NCBI RefSeq assembly: GCF_014698305.1
Contig: NZ_JACJST010000018.1
Span: 1-64,000, forward strand
Direction of reading: 5' to 3'
Source of the DNA: Anabaena lutea FACHB-196
GTDB lineage: Bacteria; Cyanobacteriota; Cyanobacteriia; Cyanobacteriales; Nostocaceae
DNA length: 64,000 nucleotides
This document shows, one piece after another, positions 35,601-44,175 of this stretch. Each line of letters opens with the position of its first letter. The first letter of the stretch is position 1. The notes under the pieces are model-generated. The model had not been told where the DNA came from and ran no database searches. It saw only the letters and a program-made list of their open reading frames with translations. The translations under genes were made by a program, and so were the position numbers.

Positions 35601-36724
35601 GTGAGAGTCATCCCTCCGCCATTTCCTCCTGTTCCTGAATCTGAATATGAGGAGGAGTATAGGTTTAGAGTGGAGATATGGCCACTAGTGGCAGTTAAAG
35701 TTATATTTCCTCCATCCTGTTCTGAGCTAGTATCAATATCACCAACAGTTAAATTAACGCCTTTAATATCAACACTCCGTCCAGGAGTTTTAATAGTATT
35801 AGCAGCATCCATCTGAAAACTACCGATACCATTCCCATCAGCATCAGCAATAAATTTGATTTTACCGCTACCATTAGCTAGTTCTAAAATATTACTATTT
35901 AAAGAATTAATTTTAATATCATTTATTGCCTGAAATATCAAATTTGTATTTCCAGATAATCCTTCTAATGTAGTTTTATTAATTGTGACATTATCATCTT
36001 CACCAATATTCAGATTTTTAGTATCAAGTAATAACGTCCCTGTTTCTAAATTTCCTCTCACTCTCAGATTTTCTGCACCTGTTAATTGAACTATTCCCTC
36101 TGGTGCTGTTAATGTGCCTGTGTTGATGACATTTGCACTAAATAAAGTTATATTCTTACCATTAGCAACAGTTAAATTACCTTCATTCTTAATTGACCCT
36201 TGTTGATTTCTCAAAGCATTCATAAATAACGCACTGGGTTGAATTGTCAATAAATTACTTGTGGCTGGTGCTGTGGCACTAAATAAACCATTTTCACCCA
36301 ACTTAATACCATCCGCAGTTGTCGCAGTAAATGAACCGCGAATATCTAAACTGGCATTTTGTCCAAAGATAATCCCGTTGGGATTAATTAAAAATAAATT
36401 TGCTGTTCCCTCTACTCCCAACTTTCCGAAAATATGAGAAGCATTACCACCGGTCACACGAGTTAATATATTTTCAATTCCTACAGGATTAGCAAAATAC
36501 ACACTTCTATTTTCACCAATATTGAATTTTTCAAAGCTGTGAAATAAATTGCCTCCTCTAGCAGCCCCACCATTGATCAGGTCTTTGAATTCGTTAACTT
36601 TGTTAACAACTGAATTTTCTTGTCCTAATGTGTGGTCAGGTGTTATTTGTGCTTTTAGCTTATTACTAGGAAAGAGGAAGAAAATAAACAATAGAATTAG
36701 TTGTTGGAGGGAAATTTTCTTCAT
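32618..36724 (-). CDS. Giant TpsA haemagglutinin-like secreted protein (copy 2)
   Basis: A 1368-residue paralogue of the protein at 25657. The signal peptide differs (MKKISLQQLILLFIFFLF, cleaved after KLKA). The TPS domain is close to copy 1 (NPNGIIFGQNAS). About ten tandem repeats lie at about 34770-35690: GGGMTLTAGGDISTLNLDSS with Ser-rich spacers. The C-terminal region is nearly the same as in copy 1. The repeat spacers here are short and almost pure Ser/Tyr/Phe. It is likely exported by the TpsB at 23759. It lies downstream of the cyclase gene (146-bp gap) and 179 bp ahead of the CHAT gene, all on the same strand. Confidence 0.9.
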   Translation of the reverse strand: MKKISLQQLILLFIFFLFPSNKLKAQITPDHTLGQENSVVNKVNEFKDLINGGAARGGNLFHSFEKFNIGENRSVYFANPVGIENILTRVTGGNASHIFGKLGVEGTANLFLINPNGIIFGQNASLDIRGSFTATTADGIKLGENGLFSATAPATSNLLTIQPSALFMNALRNQQGSIKNEGNLTVANGKNITLFSANVINTGTLTAPEGIVQLTGAENLRVRGNLETGTLLLDTKNLNIGEDDNVTINKTTLEGLSGNTNLIFQAINDIKINSLNSNILELANGSGKIKFIADADGNGIGSFQMDAANTIKTPGRSVDIKGVNLTVGDIDTSSEQDGGNITLTATSGHISTLNLYSSSYSDSGTGGNGGGMTLTAGGHISTLNLDSSSYSDSGTGGNGGGITLTAGGHISTLNLDSSSYSDSGTGRNGGAISLSAGGHISTQSLYSSSSSFSGIAGDGGGMTLTAGSHISTQSLNSSSFSFSETAGNGGGMTLTAGGDISTQDLNSSSSSSSGTGGNGGAISLSAGGDISTQSLYSSSSSFSGIAGDGGGMTLTAGGDISTLNLDSSSSSFSFSRAAGNGGGMTLTAGGNISTLNLDSSSSSFSRTAGNGGGMTLTAGGDISTQDLNSSSSSFSGIAGDGGGMTLTAGGDIKGIKDEFSNEFPVFSSFSVSQTGNSGQSGNVTLAARNNITNLDILTLSSSSKSGDVQINGFGDLSLTNTAIITSKQVTIKIFGQERTLDVGGVGQSGNVNITSTGNLTFKDSRIESDTKGSEPAGNVTITSPAIVTFNNSKIASNTSSTGKAGNIQINANNLTLTNASEISASTTAKGKAGDITLNTPTLTVANGAEIFATTTGKGDGGTITINADKAVNLGIGVKDSSPILSVETSGAGKAGNIVVNTPNLTVSDTARITATATATATNKDGGGSITLNASKMNLAGVVGVFAETQGQAPAGTLKLNPYENQPDLDITLFPGSIISASTTASGKGGDLIITAPENINIAGKGKLAVESKGIGDAGNIQITTQNLTLSDGVQISASTSGSGKGGNIIVKVKDNITLNGTNTGLFASTEKGSIGDSGSIDIDPQTLSIKNGAGIGVNSEGTGKGGDVSIQAGTLSLDNKGFISAETASNQGGNINLTINDLLLFRNNSKITATAGTGGDGGNIKINSPFIITFPNENSDITANAFQGNGGKININTNAIFGLELRPQLTPKSDITASSQFGLAGDVQINTPDVDPTSGLIELPGNLVDAESLVGTDICSDKQIAKNNSFVITGKGGVPADSDEYISNSPGLVEWATRSKKQEIIPMVMRQQQRINNQPQNSTKSVIQQAQGWIISADGKIILTAEAPNVTPQSSALNHPDCHATSTN

Positions 36725-36870
36725 GATATTGGATTTCTAGAGGATTTTAGAGGATAAATGCACAAGTCTAATTTATTACTAGCTCTGCCTATTAGAAGTC
36801 GCGCGCCACTTGCTTTACAGCGAAGTCGCCCAACGCAGTGGCTTGGCTATACATACTAAACCCGCCTTTT

Positions 36871-39123
36871 TCATTTATGATCTTTCATTGATTGAGAAAG
36901 AGCTTTAAAAAGTATACCTGCTTCTGCTGGAGGTTTAAAGGTGAATTGCAGATAAAAATTACCTGGGGTTGCAGGTTGATCGGAAATTTTTGCATAGATG
37001 TCTTCACTCAATTTTTCTTGATTGCCATCTATTAATAGGTTGAGCTTAATATTAATGAAATTAGGAAGTGAAGAAGTATCTAATTCTGTGTTCTCGATTT
37101 GCACTAAGGCTCCTTGATCTGATAGTTTGATTAAATGTCCTTTGAATATATGGGCAGAAACTTGCTTACCATCAACTATTTGGTAGATGATGGGAATTGG
37201 TTCTATCAGATCAACAAAGATATCTGTGTCTTTGGTTAAAAACAAGTTATATGGTTCACCAATACCACCAATATCATAAACTGTGATTAATTCTTTAACT
37301 CCTTTTGGTTTGATTTGCTGTTCTCCGTCGATTCTGAGGGTTGCTGATCCAATTGCTTTTAAAGTTGCTTCAGAAATGAGAATTTGTTTGGCTGTTGTAT
37401 AAGTTTCAATGCGGAAAGCGAGGTTCATTTCTTTGCCTATGACGGTGTATTCGGTGTGTTTTTCTGAGCCAATATTGCCAACGACAACTTCTCCAGTGTT
37501 AATACCAATACCCATTGCTAAAGTTGGTAAATCCAATTGGGCTAACTTTTCGTTAACAGCAGTCATTGCTAATTGCATGGCTACAGCACAAGCAACTCCT
37601 CGTTGAGCATCATCTGCCCTGCGTGTGGGCGCACCAAAGAGAATGACAATACCATCACCCATGAATTTATCAATGGTTCCTTGGTGTTGTGCGATCGCAT
37701 CTAACATGAATTCCAGATAGATGTTGAGAACTTGTACCACTACTTCTGGAGACAGTCGTTCTGATAGGGCGGTGAATCCTCTTAAATCGGAAGTGACGAT
37801 GGTGATTTTTGCCCTTTTACCGCCAATTTTCAATCCTTCGGGGCTTTCCAGCAAGGTGGCAACTACCTCATCTGTGAGGTAACGCCCAAAAGTTTTGCGA
37901 ATTGAATCTGCGGTGTTAGCAATATAAGTTGTAATAGCAATAGCCGCACCGGTCAGTGCTAAAAATGGGGCAACAACAGGCAACCACCAGCCCCAAACAA
38001 AAGCTATGTATGTACTACCTAATAAAACCCCTTGCGCCAATATCAGGGTAGTTCCCCACCACCAAAAAGAGGATTTAAAGGACTTACCTACATATCGCCA
38101 CCGCCAAGTCAGGATAGCACCAACCCCTGACCAGAAGGCAATCCACAGCCATTCTTGGGGTTCTGACCAACTTTTAATTAAGGCGTTACCTTTGAGGGCG
38201 GCGTTCAAAATTTGGCTGGTGAGATGTGCCTGAACTTCCACCCCAGACATGGGTTCTGGGATACTGAGCAAATCGCCACTGTAGGGAGTGTAGAATAAAT
38301 CATTGAAACTTTCACCCACCATCCCAATTAAGATAATGCGATCGCGTCCCCAATCTTTTGGGACTCGGTCTTCTAAAATATCTCTGAGGGAAACTGTATT
38401 AAAAGAGCCGGTCGAACCTTGGTAATTCAATAACATCTGATAGCCATTGTCATCGGCGCGGATATAGCCCCCGTCATGAGATTGAAAGCGAGAAAATACC
38501 GTTTTCCCTAACTGCCAATCTTTATTTCCCTGAACAGTAATACCCTCTTTTTCTAAATAAAGTAATGCTAGATAAAAGCTAAAGCTGTAGACAGGTTTAT
38601 TGTTGGCATCTGCTAGATAAATGAAACCGCGTCTGATCTTGTTATCGGCATCAGCAATTACATCATTTGCCCCTACTTGATCTTTCGCTTTAAGTACAGG
38701 TGGTGGTGGAACAGGCTGACTATTGCGATCGCCCACTACTTTTTGAATCCCAATCACATATTCGGTTGATTCAAACACCTTCACTAAATCCTGATGGCCT
38801 GGTTCAAAAGGGAGATCTCGATAAATATCCAAACCAATTGCTCTTGGCTTTCTGGCTTTGAGTTTTTTCAGCAACTTCGCATAAACACCATCAGCAATGT
38901 AACCTTGCTGAAGATATTGCATATCTGCTTCCTCAATCCCCACAATCACAATTCTGTCATCCTGGGGTTGAGGCGGCCGCCAACGCATATATTGATCAAA
39001 AGCTGCCCAGTCCCAAGATTGTAATAAACCAAGAAAGCGCAAAAGGATTACTAATACCGCTATACTTGGAGTAGTAATCCCAACAGCCCGCCATTCCCAC
39101 AAAAAACGTTTTATCTTGCCCAT
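36871..39123 (-). CDS. CHASE2-domain adenylate/guanylate cyclase
   Basis: A 750-residue membrane sensor enzyme. An N-terminal anchor (about residues 15-35) is followed by an extracytoplasmic CHASE2 sensor domain (about residues 40-320) and three clustered helices (about residues 330-410). A class III cyclase domain follows (about 425-610). Metal-binding Asp residues are visible near 446 (TSDLRGFT) and 490 (FMGDGIVILFG). INTGEVVVGNIGSEKHTEYTVIG completes the catalytic core. The last 120 residues contain GHLIKLSDQGALVQIEN, which looks like a PilZ-type domain, so cyclic-di-GMP input is possible. The product is probably cAMP, but this is inferred. It lies 54 bp after the DUF928 gene. Confidence 0.9.
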   Translation of the reverse strand: MGKIKRFLWEWRAVGITTPSIAVLVILLRFLGLLQSWDWAAFDQYMRWRPPQPQDDRIVIVGIEEADMQYLQQGYIADGVYAKLLKKLKARKPRAIGLDIYRDLPFEPGHQDLVKVFESTEYVIGIQKVVGDRNSQPVPPPPVLKAKDQVGANDVIADADNKIRRGFIYLADANNKPVYSFSFYLALLYLEKEGITVQGNKDWQLGKTVFSRFQSHDGGYIRADDNGYQMLLNYQGSTGSFNTVSLRDILEDRVPKDWGRDRIILIGMVGESFNDLFYTPYSGDLLSIPEPMSGVEVQAHLTSQILNAALKGNALIKSWSEPQEWLWIAFWSGVGAILTWRWRYVGKSFKSSFWWWGTTLILAQGVLLGSTYIAFVWGWWLPVVAPFLALTGAAIAITTYIANTADSIRKTFGRYLTDEVVATLLESPEGLKIGGKRAKITIVTSDLRGFTALSERLSPEVVVQVLNIYLEFMLDAIAQHQGTIDKFMGDGIVILFGAPTRRADDAQRGVACAVAMQLAMTAVNEKLAQLDLPTLAMGIGINTGEVVVGNIGSEKHTEYTVIGKEMNLAFRIETYTTAKQILISEATLKAIGSATLRIDGEQQIKPKGVKELITVYDIGGIGEPYNLFLTKDTDIFVDLIEPIPIIYQIVDGKQVSAHIFKGHLIKLSDQGALVQIENTELDTSSLPNFINIKLNLLIDGNQEKLSEDIYAKISDQPATPGNFYLQFTFKPPAEAGILFKALSQSMKDHK

Positions 39124-39177
39124 CTCCTCAGGAAAATCAAAGGATTAAATACTCAAGAACTCAGCACTGTTGAGGGA

Positions 39178-39975
39178 CTAATATTGTGGTTTAGGGGAAG
39201 AGGAAGAAATTTCGACAAGTTTTTCTAACTTAACTGAGTTTAACAGTTCTATCCATTCTGCTTGTGCTTGGGAATCGCGATCGCGCAACTGATCCAAAAT
39301 CTTCAGAGTTTCATGCCAAATCCCATATTCTGCATACAATTTTGCCTGTTCTACAGAGTTCGCTTTTAGCCATCTTATTCTAGCCGCTTGTTTCTTACTC
39401 AAAGAAGTACGTTTAATCCAACCCTCAAGTGCTTTATCTGCTTCTCTATCCATAGGATTGCAGATAACTAAGAATTGCCATTGATATGTTTTACTCGCTG
39501 CTAAGTTGACAGTCTTTGGCATACTTATCTTCACTATCCCCGGAGTATTCACAATTGGAAAAATTTTTTCATAAACAACAGTTTCCGTTTCTTTATCAAT
39601 CACACGAAATTCAGCTTTCTTATTAATAGCTTTCGGAACCTGTACATAAACTGTGGGGTTGGGAGCCACTGTCGTCAACACATTATTTTCTGGAGTCAAC
39701 GCAGTCAGATATGTTTGCTTCTGATTAAGATTGTTTGACATCAATCCATTACTTAAGCTCTGATTACCACAAACAGTACCCCGCGAACCCGCTCCTGAAG
39801 TTCGTGCCGGTGCGCCCAAATCTTCCGCTGGCGGGAATTTTACGCTCACTCGCAATCCTTGGTATAACTGTGCGTGACTCTGAGTTGGTATGATAGGAAT
39901 CATGAAGATTCCCGTCAAAATTCCCAAAGTGCGGGTTTTTCCTTGAACAGAAGAAAACTTTCTACTCATATACAC
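39178..39975 (-). CDS. DUF928 secreted protein
   Basis: A 265-residue protein of the DUF928 family, recognised by the mature N-terminus VSVKFPPAEDLGAPARTSGAGSRG (positions 43-66; a Cys follows in GTVC), the VYVQVP strand, and a C-terminal helical part with W-H-E-T-L repeats (AEYGIWHETLKILDQL). A signal peptide ends near HAQ (residue 36). The family is nearly restricted to cyanobacteria and is regularly found beside CHASE2, CHAT and TPS genes, as here. It is probably periplasmic or outer-membrane associated; its activity is unknown. It is the first gene of the minus-strand series 39975 to 25657. Confidence 0.85.
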   Translation of the reverse strand: MYMSRKFSSVQGKTRTLGILTGIFMIPIIPTQSHAQLYQGLRVSVKFPPAEDLGAPARTSGAGSRGTVCGNQSLSNGLMSNNLNQKQTYLTALTPENNVLTTVAPNPTVYVQVPKAINKKAEFRVIDKETETVVYEKIFPIVNTPGIVKISMPKTVNLAASKTYQWQFLVICNPMDREADKALEGWIKRTSLSKKQAARIRWLKANSVEQAKLYAEYGIWHETLKILDQLRDRDSQAQAEWIELLNSVKLEKLVEISSSSPKPQY

Positions 39976-40331
<356 letters not shown>

Positions 40332-41135
40332 TTAATTCGCAACTTTTTGATTTAACCACCTATACAAATCTTCTAACCCTTCACCAGTAGTAGCAGAAAC
40401 TTGGAAAATCTGCATTTTAGGGTTTACTTGTTTCGCATATTCAATGCAGCGTTGAACATCAAATTGTACATAGGGAAGTAAATCAATTTTCGTAAGAATC
40501 ATGATTTCACTAGCGCGAAACATATGGGGATATTTAATTGGTTTATCTTCTCCTTCCGTCACCGATAAAATTACAACTTTAGCAGCTTCTCCTAAGTCAA
40601 ATAAAGCCGGACAAACCAAATTTCCGACATTTTCAATCATCACCACAGAATCTAATGGTGGGTTGAGTTGTTGTAAACTCTTTTCTATCATTGATGCGTC
40701 TAAATGACAGCCTGTACCTGTGTTAATTTGCACAACTTTACAGCCTGTTGCCTTAATTTTTTCAGCATCATTAGTAGTTTCTTGATCACCTTCAATAACA
40801 CTGATAGTTAATTTATCTTTTAAATCATTAATCGTACGAGTTAATAAAGTAGTTTTTCCCGCCCCAGGAGAACTCATTAAATTTAAAGCCAGGATATTTC
40901 GACCTTTAAACCAGCCGCGATTTTGGGCAGCTAATAAGTTATTTTTTCCTAAAATTTCTTGTTCTAAAGATATTGTTGTATTATGAATTTTTGCATGAAT
41001 TTGGGGCGCTTCTTCATGGTGATGAGTATGGGTAATTACAGTTCCATCTGCTAAAGTATGGGTATGATGATGTGCATGATCTAAATTAGTAGTTTTCGCT
41101 TCATTATCATCAGCACAACCGCAAGTTACACACAT
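40332..41135 (-). CDS. hypB: Hydrogenase nickel incorporation GTPase HypB
   Basis: A 267-residue GTPase that delivers nickel to the NiFe hydrogenase precursor together with HypA. The N-terminus has the high-affinity metal motif CVTCGC followed by a His-rich stretch (HAHHHTHT and THTHHHEE, residues 20-41). The P-loop is SSPGAGKTTLLTR near residues 88-100, Walker B-like ENVGNLVCP is near 166-174, and the base-recognition motif is TKIDL. Length is normal for cyanobacterial HypB. It overlaps hypA by ten bases and is the last gene of the hyp operon. The client should be the uptake hydrogenase HupSL, which is not in the window. Confidence 0.97.
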   Translation of the reverse strand: MCVTCGCADDNEAKTTNLDHAHHHTHTLADGTVITHTHHHEEAPQIHAKIHNTTISLEQEILGKNNLLAAQNRGWFKGRNILALNLMSSPGAGKTTLLTRTINDLKDKLTISVIEGDQETTNDAEKIKATGCKVVQINTGTGCHLDASMIEKSLQQLNPPLDSVVMIENVGNLVCPALFDLGEAAKVVILSVTEGEDKPIKYPHMFRASEIMILTKIDLLPYVQFDVQRCIEYAKQVNPKMQIFQVSATTGEGLEDLYRWLNQKVAN

Positions 41136-41467
41136 AAATCCTCCACTTCTATTTCTTTAATCTTCAGTTCTTCACCAGTAATTATATCTAACTGCACGCT
41201 ACCACATTCACAAATTCCAAACGGTTGATCTACAGAAAAAGTTGTATCACATTGACGACATTTAGCCATTCCTGGTATTTCTAATATTTCTAATACTGCA
41301 CCTTCTACTATTGTATCTTTGGCACAAATATCAAAACAAAATTTAATTGCTTCGGGCATAATAGCTGATAATTGACCAATTTCTAATAATACTCTTTGGA
41401 CTTTTTTTCCTTGGGCATTTTCCCTAACTATAGCGATGATATTTTGGGTAATTCCTAGTTCGTGCAT
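41126..41467 (-). CDS. hypA: Hydrogenase nickel chaperone HypA
   Basis: A 113-residue metallochaperone. The nickel site is the N-terminal MHELG (His2, Glu3). The zinc site is formed by CRQC (about residues 74-77) and CECG (about residues 90-93). It hands nickel to the hydrogenase large subunit with HypB, whose gene overlaps its end. The gap to hypE (54 bp) contains a cgcagag-type dispersed repeat. Confidence 0.96.
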   Translation of the reverse strand: MHELGITQNIIAIVRENAQGKKVQRVLLEIGQLSAIMPEAIKFCFDICAKDTIVEGAVLEILEIPGMAKCRQCDTTFSVDQPFGICECGSVQLDIITGEELKIKEIEVEDLCV

Positions 41468-41521
41468 AGGTTTATGATTTTATCTCACGCAGAGACGCAG
41501 AGGGCGCAGAGAAGAGGAGTT

Positions 41522-42616
41522 TTAACAAATTCTGGGAAGTTGATCTCCTACTAGCATATCAATTATTCTTTCTGCACCGAAGGCAGTTTTTAAGAGGACT
41601 ATTCCTGGTGGTTTGGGAATAATTTCACCTATGATAGATGCTTGTTTTCCTGTTGGGTGATTTTGCATTGTTGATAAAATAATTTCGGCTTTTTCTGGAG
41701 GGGCGACTATGACTAATTTTCCTTCGTTGGCTAGATACAAGGGTTCTAAACCGAGTATTTCACATACTCCATTGACTTCTTCTCGAATAGGAATTGCATT
41801 TTCATTGATGCGTATTCCTACGTTTGCTGTGAGAGCAAATTCATTTAATACTGTGGCTAAACCTCCTCTGGTAGCGTCTCGCATAGCGTGAATTTGGGGA
41901 CAAACTTTGATGATTTCCGCGACTAATTCATGTAATGGTTGACAGTCACTTTCTATATCTGTTTCTAATGCTAACTCTCCTCTAGCAATTAATATTGCTG
42001 TTCCATGATTTCCTATTTCACCATTAATAATTACTACGTCTCCCGCTTGAATGTTGCGGGGAGAAATATCAATATTTAAAGGAATTATGCCAATTCCCGT
42101 AGTGTTAATAAATAGTTTATCAGCACAACCACGATTAACAACTTTGGTGTCTCCTGTGACTATTTGCACTCCGGCTTTTTGTGCGGCTTTTTGCATACTG
42201 GAAACTACACGGCGCAATGTTTCTACTGGTAAACCTTCTTCTAAAATCATGCTACAGGTAAGATATAAAGGTTTTGCACCACTGACGGCTAAATCATTAA
42301 TTGTGCCGTTAATTGCTAGTTCTCCTATATCTGAACCAGGGAAAAATAAGGGATCTACTACATAGGAATCTGTGGTAAATGCTAATCTATTTCCATGTTG
42401 GGAAAGGCTGGCTAAATCAAATGTTGCTTGGTCTTCTAATTCGGAAAGAATGGGATTATTAAAGGTTTTTACAAAGACATCATCTATCAAGTCACGCATG
42501 GCTTTACCACCGCTACCATGTGCGAGATTAATATGCGTATCGCGGATTTTTCCCTGACGACGACGAACTTGTTCTATTTTTTGAAATAGGTAATTTTGAT
42601 TTGAGTTAATTGTCAT
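41522..42616 (-). CDS. hypE: Hydrogenase maturation protein HypE
   Basis: A 364-residue ATP-dependent enzyme of the PurM/AIR-synthase fold. It dehydrates the carbamoyl group placed by HypF on its C-terminal Cys to make the thiocyanate that becomes the active-site CN ligand. The protein ends in the required PRIC. The ATP-binding elements are INLAHGSGGKAMRDLI near residues 24-39 and GDTKVV near residues 155-160. Length is slightly above the usual value of about 340 because of the N-terminal extension. It is between the tautomerase-like gene and hypA. Confidence 0.97.
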   Translation of the reverse strand: MTINSNQNYLFQKIEQVRRRQGKIRDTHINLAHGSGGKAMRDLIDDVFVKTFNNPILSELEDQATFDLASLSQHGNRLAFTTDSYVVDPLFFPGSDIGELAINGTINDLAVSGAKPLYLTCSMILEEGLPVETLRRVVSSMQKAAQKAGVQIVTGDTKVVNRGCADKLFINTTGIGIIPLNIDISPRNIQAGDVVIINGEIGNHGTAILIARGELALETDIESDCQPLHELVAEIIKVCPQIHAMRDATRGGLATVLNEFALTANVGIRINENAIPIREEVNGVCEILGLEPLYLANEGKLVIVAPPEKAEIILSTMQNHPTGKQASIIGEIIPKPPGIVLLKTAFGAERIIDMLVGDQLPRIC

Positions 42617-42688
42617 TTTTAATTTTTTTTATCAGCATAGGTTTTTCTTATTTTTATGACAGGCATATTGCCTGTCATTTTAAATTAT

Positions 42689-42943
42689 TTACCAATTCTT
42701 TCTATCATCTCTTTCGTCTCTGTCTTTTCTTTCATCTCTATCTTCGCGTTTATTGCTGTTTTTGTCATAATGCAAAACGCCACCAACTGCCCAATCTTCT
42801 CGTTCAATTTCTTCAAAATGAATAATTATTGACTCAGGTTTAGTATCTAAAACAGAGACTAAAGCATCAGTCATAGCTTTGACTAATTTCCGTTTTTTTT
42901 CTATGGAGTTATTTTTACTAATTCTGACGGTTACATAAGCCAT
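42689..42943 (-). CDS. 4-oxalocrotonate-tautomerase-like protein with charged tail
   Basis: An 84-residue protein. Residues 1-60 have the 4-OT pattern: VTVRISKNNSIEKKRKLVKA, TKPESIIIHFEEIEREDWAVGG. However, residue 2 is Ala, not Pro; 4-OT enzymes use an N-terminal Pro exposed after Met removal, so classical tautomerase activity is doubtful. Residues 62-84 are a very charged low-complexity tail of Arg/Asp/Glu/Lys (KREDRDERKDRDERDDRK). In PCC 7120 a 4-OT-like gene lies at the same place, between hypD and hypE. The gaps to both neighbours are short (72 and 24 bp), so it is in the operon. Its role in hydrogenase maturation is unknown. Confidence 0.8.
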   Translation of the reverse strand: MAYVTVRISKNNSIEKKRKLVKAMTDALVSVLDTKPESIIIHFEEIEREDWAVGGVLHYDKNSNKREDRDERKDRDERDDRKNW

Positions 42944-42967
42944 GTAATTTTCCTCAAATTGTGCAAT

Positions 42968-44119
42968 TTAGACTGATATAGGTTCGGTAGATACACCTGA
43001 TTTATCTCTTTTACCCATATTTGAAAGTCGCCCATATTTGTAATATGCTGCACAAGCACCTTCGGAGGAAACCATACAAGTTCCTATGGGCGTTTCTGGT
43101 GTGCAAGCTGTTCCAAATACTTTACATTGCCAAGGTTTTAAGACTCCTTTAAGAATTTCTCCACATTGACAAGCTTTATGATCTGCTACGTTTAAATTAG
43201 GAATTGTAAATTTAGCTTCAGCATCAAATTGGGCATATTTTTCGCATATTTTAAAACCGGAATTAGGAATTTCTCCTAAACCACGCCATGCAAATTTTTC
43301 GCGGACTGCAAAAACTTGATTCATGGCTTTTAATGCGTTTTGATTTCCGGCTGGTTCTACTAAGCGATTATATTGATTTTCTACTTGACAACGGTTTTCG
43401 ACTATTTGTTTTAGCAACATCCAAATTGATTGGAATATGTCTAATGGTTCAAAGCCAGAAATAACTATTGGTTTATGATATTCTTGGGCAATAAATTCGT
43501 AGGGTTCTGTACCTATGACCATACTTACATGACCAGGCCCTACAAAACCATCCAGTTTTAAATCGGGATTTTCTAATAATGCTTGGAGGGCGGGTATAAC
43601 TAATACATGATTAGAAAACATACTAAAGTTCGTGATGTTTTCTGCTGCGGCTTGGAGTATTGTAAATGCTGTGCTGGGGGCGGTGGTTTCAAAGCCTAAA
43701 CCGAAGAAGACTATTTCTTTATTGGGGTTTTCTTTGGCTATTTTGAGGCTATCCAAGGGTGAGTAAACCATGCGAATATCTGCACCCTGGGCTTTGGCTT
43801 GTAAGAGGCTGGTTTTTGAACCGGGTACGCGCATTGCGTCGCCAAAGGTGGTGAAAATTATGTTAGGATTTTGGCAGAGTGCGATCGCATCATCTATTCT
43901 ACCTTTGGGCATGACGCACACTGGACAGCCCGGTCCGTGAATTAGTTCGATGTTATCGGGTAATATTTCTTCGATTCCGTATTTGAAAATTGAATGGGTA
44001 TGTCCTCCGCATACTTCCATTATTTTGATGTTTCTGTCTATTTGTTGGCTGAGTTTTTCGATTTCTTTTTGTAATGCTTGGGCTTTTTCGGGGTTACGAA
44101 ATTCGTCTACATATTTCAT
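42968..44119 (-). CDS. hypD: Hydrogenase maturation protein HypD
   Basis: A 383-residue Fe-S protein that, with HypC, assembles the Fe(CN)2CO unit. Conserved parts are MEVCGGHTHSIFKYG near residue 35, GPGCPVCVMP near residue 65 and GFETTAP near residue 145. The C-terminal cluster Cys are in CQCGEILKGVLKPWQCKVFG and the following CTP-TCMVSSEGACAAYY. I chose the ATG at 44119 (MKYVDEFR, the conserved start) over the GTG at 44134. Between it and hypC lies a dispersed cgcaaagg-type repeat. Confidence 0.96.
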   Translation of the reverse strand: MKYVDEFRNPEKAQALQKEIEKLSQQIDRNIKIMEVCGGHTHSIFKYGIEEILPDNIELIHGPGCPVCVMPKGRIDDAIALCQNPNIIFTTFGDAMRVPGSKTSLLQAKAQGADIRMVYSPLDSLKIAKENPNKEIVFFGLGFETTAPSTAFTILQAAAENITNFSMFSNHVLVIPALQALLENPDLKLDGFVGPGHVSMVIGTEPYEFIAQEYHKPIVISGFEPLDIFQSIWMLLKQIVENRCQVENQYNRLVEPAGNQNALKAMNQVFAVREKFAWRGLGEIPNSGFKICEKYAQFDAEAKFTIPNLNVADHKACQCGEILKGVLKPWQCKVFGTACTPETPIGTCMVSSEGACAAYYKYGRLSNMGKRDKSGVSTEPISV

Positions 44120-44175
44120 ATTTTTATTTCTCACGCAAAGGCGCGAAGGACGCGAAGAAAGAAGGAAGAGAATAT

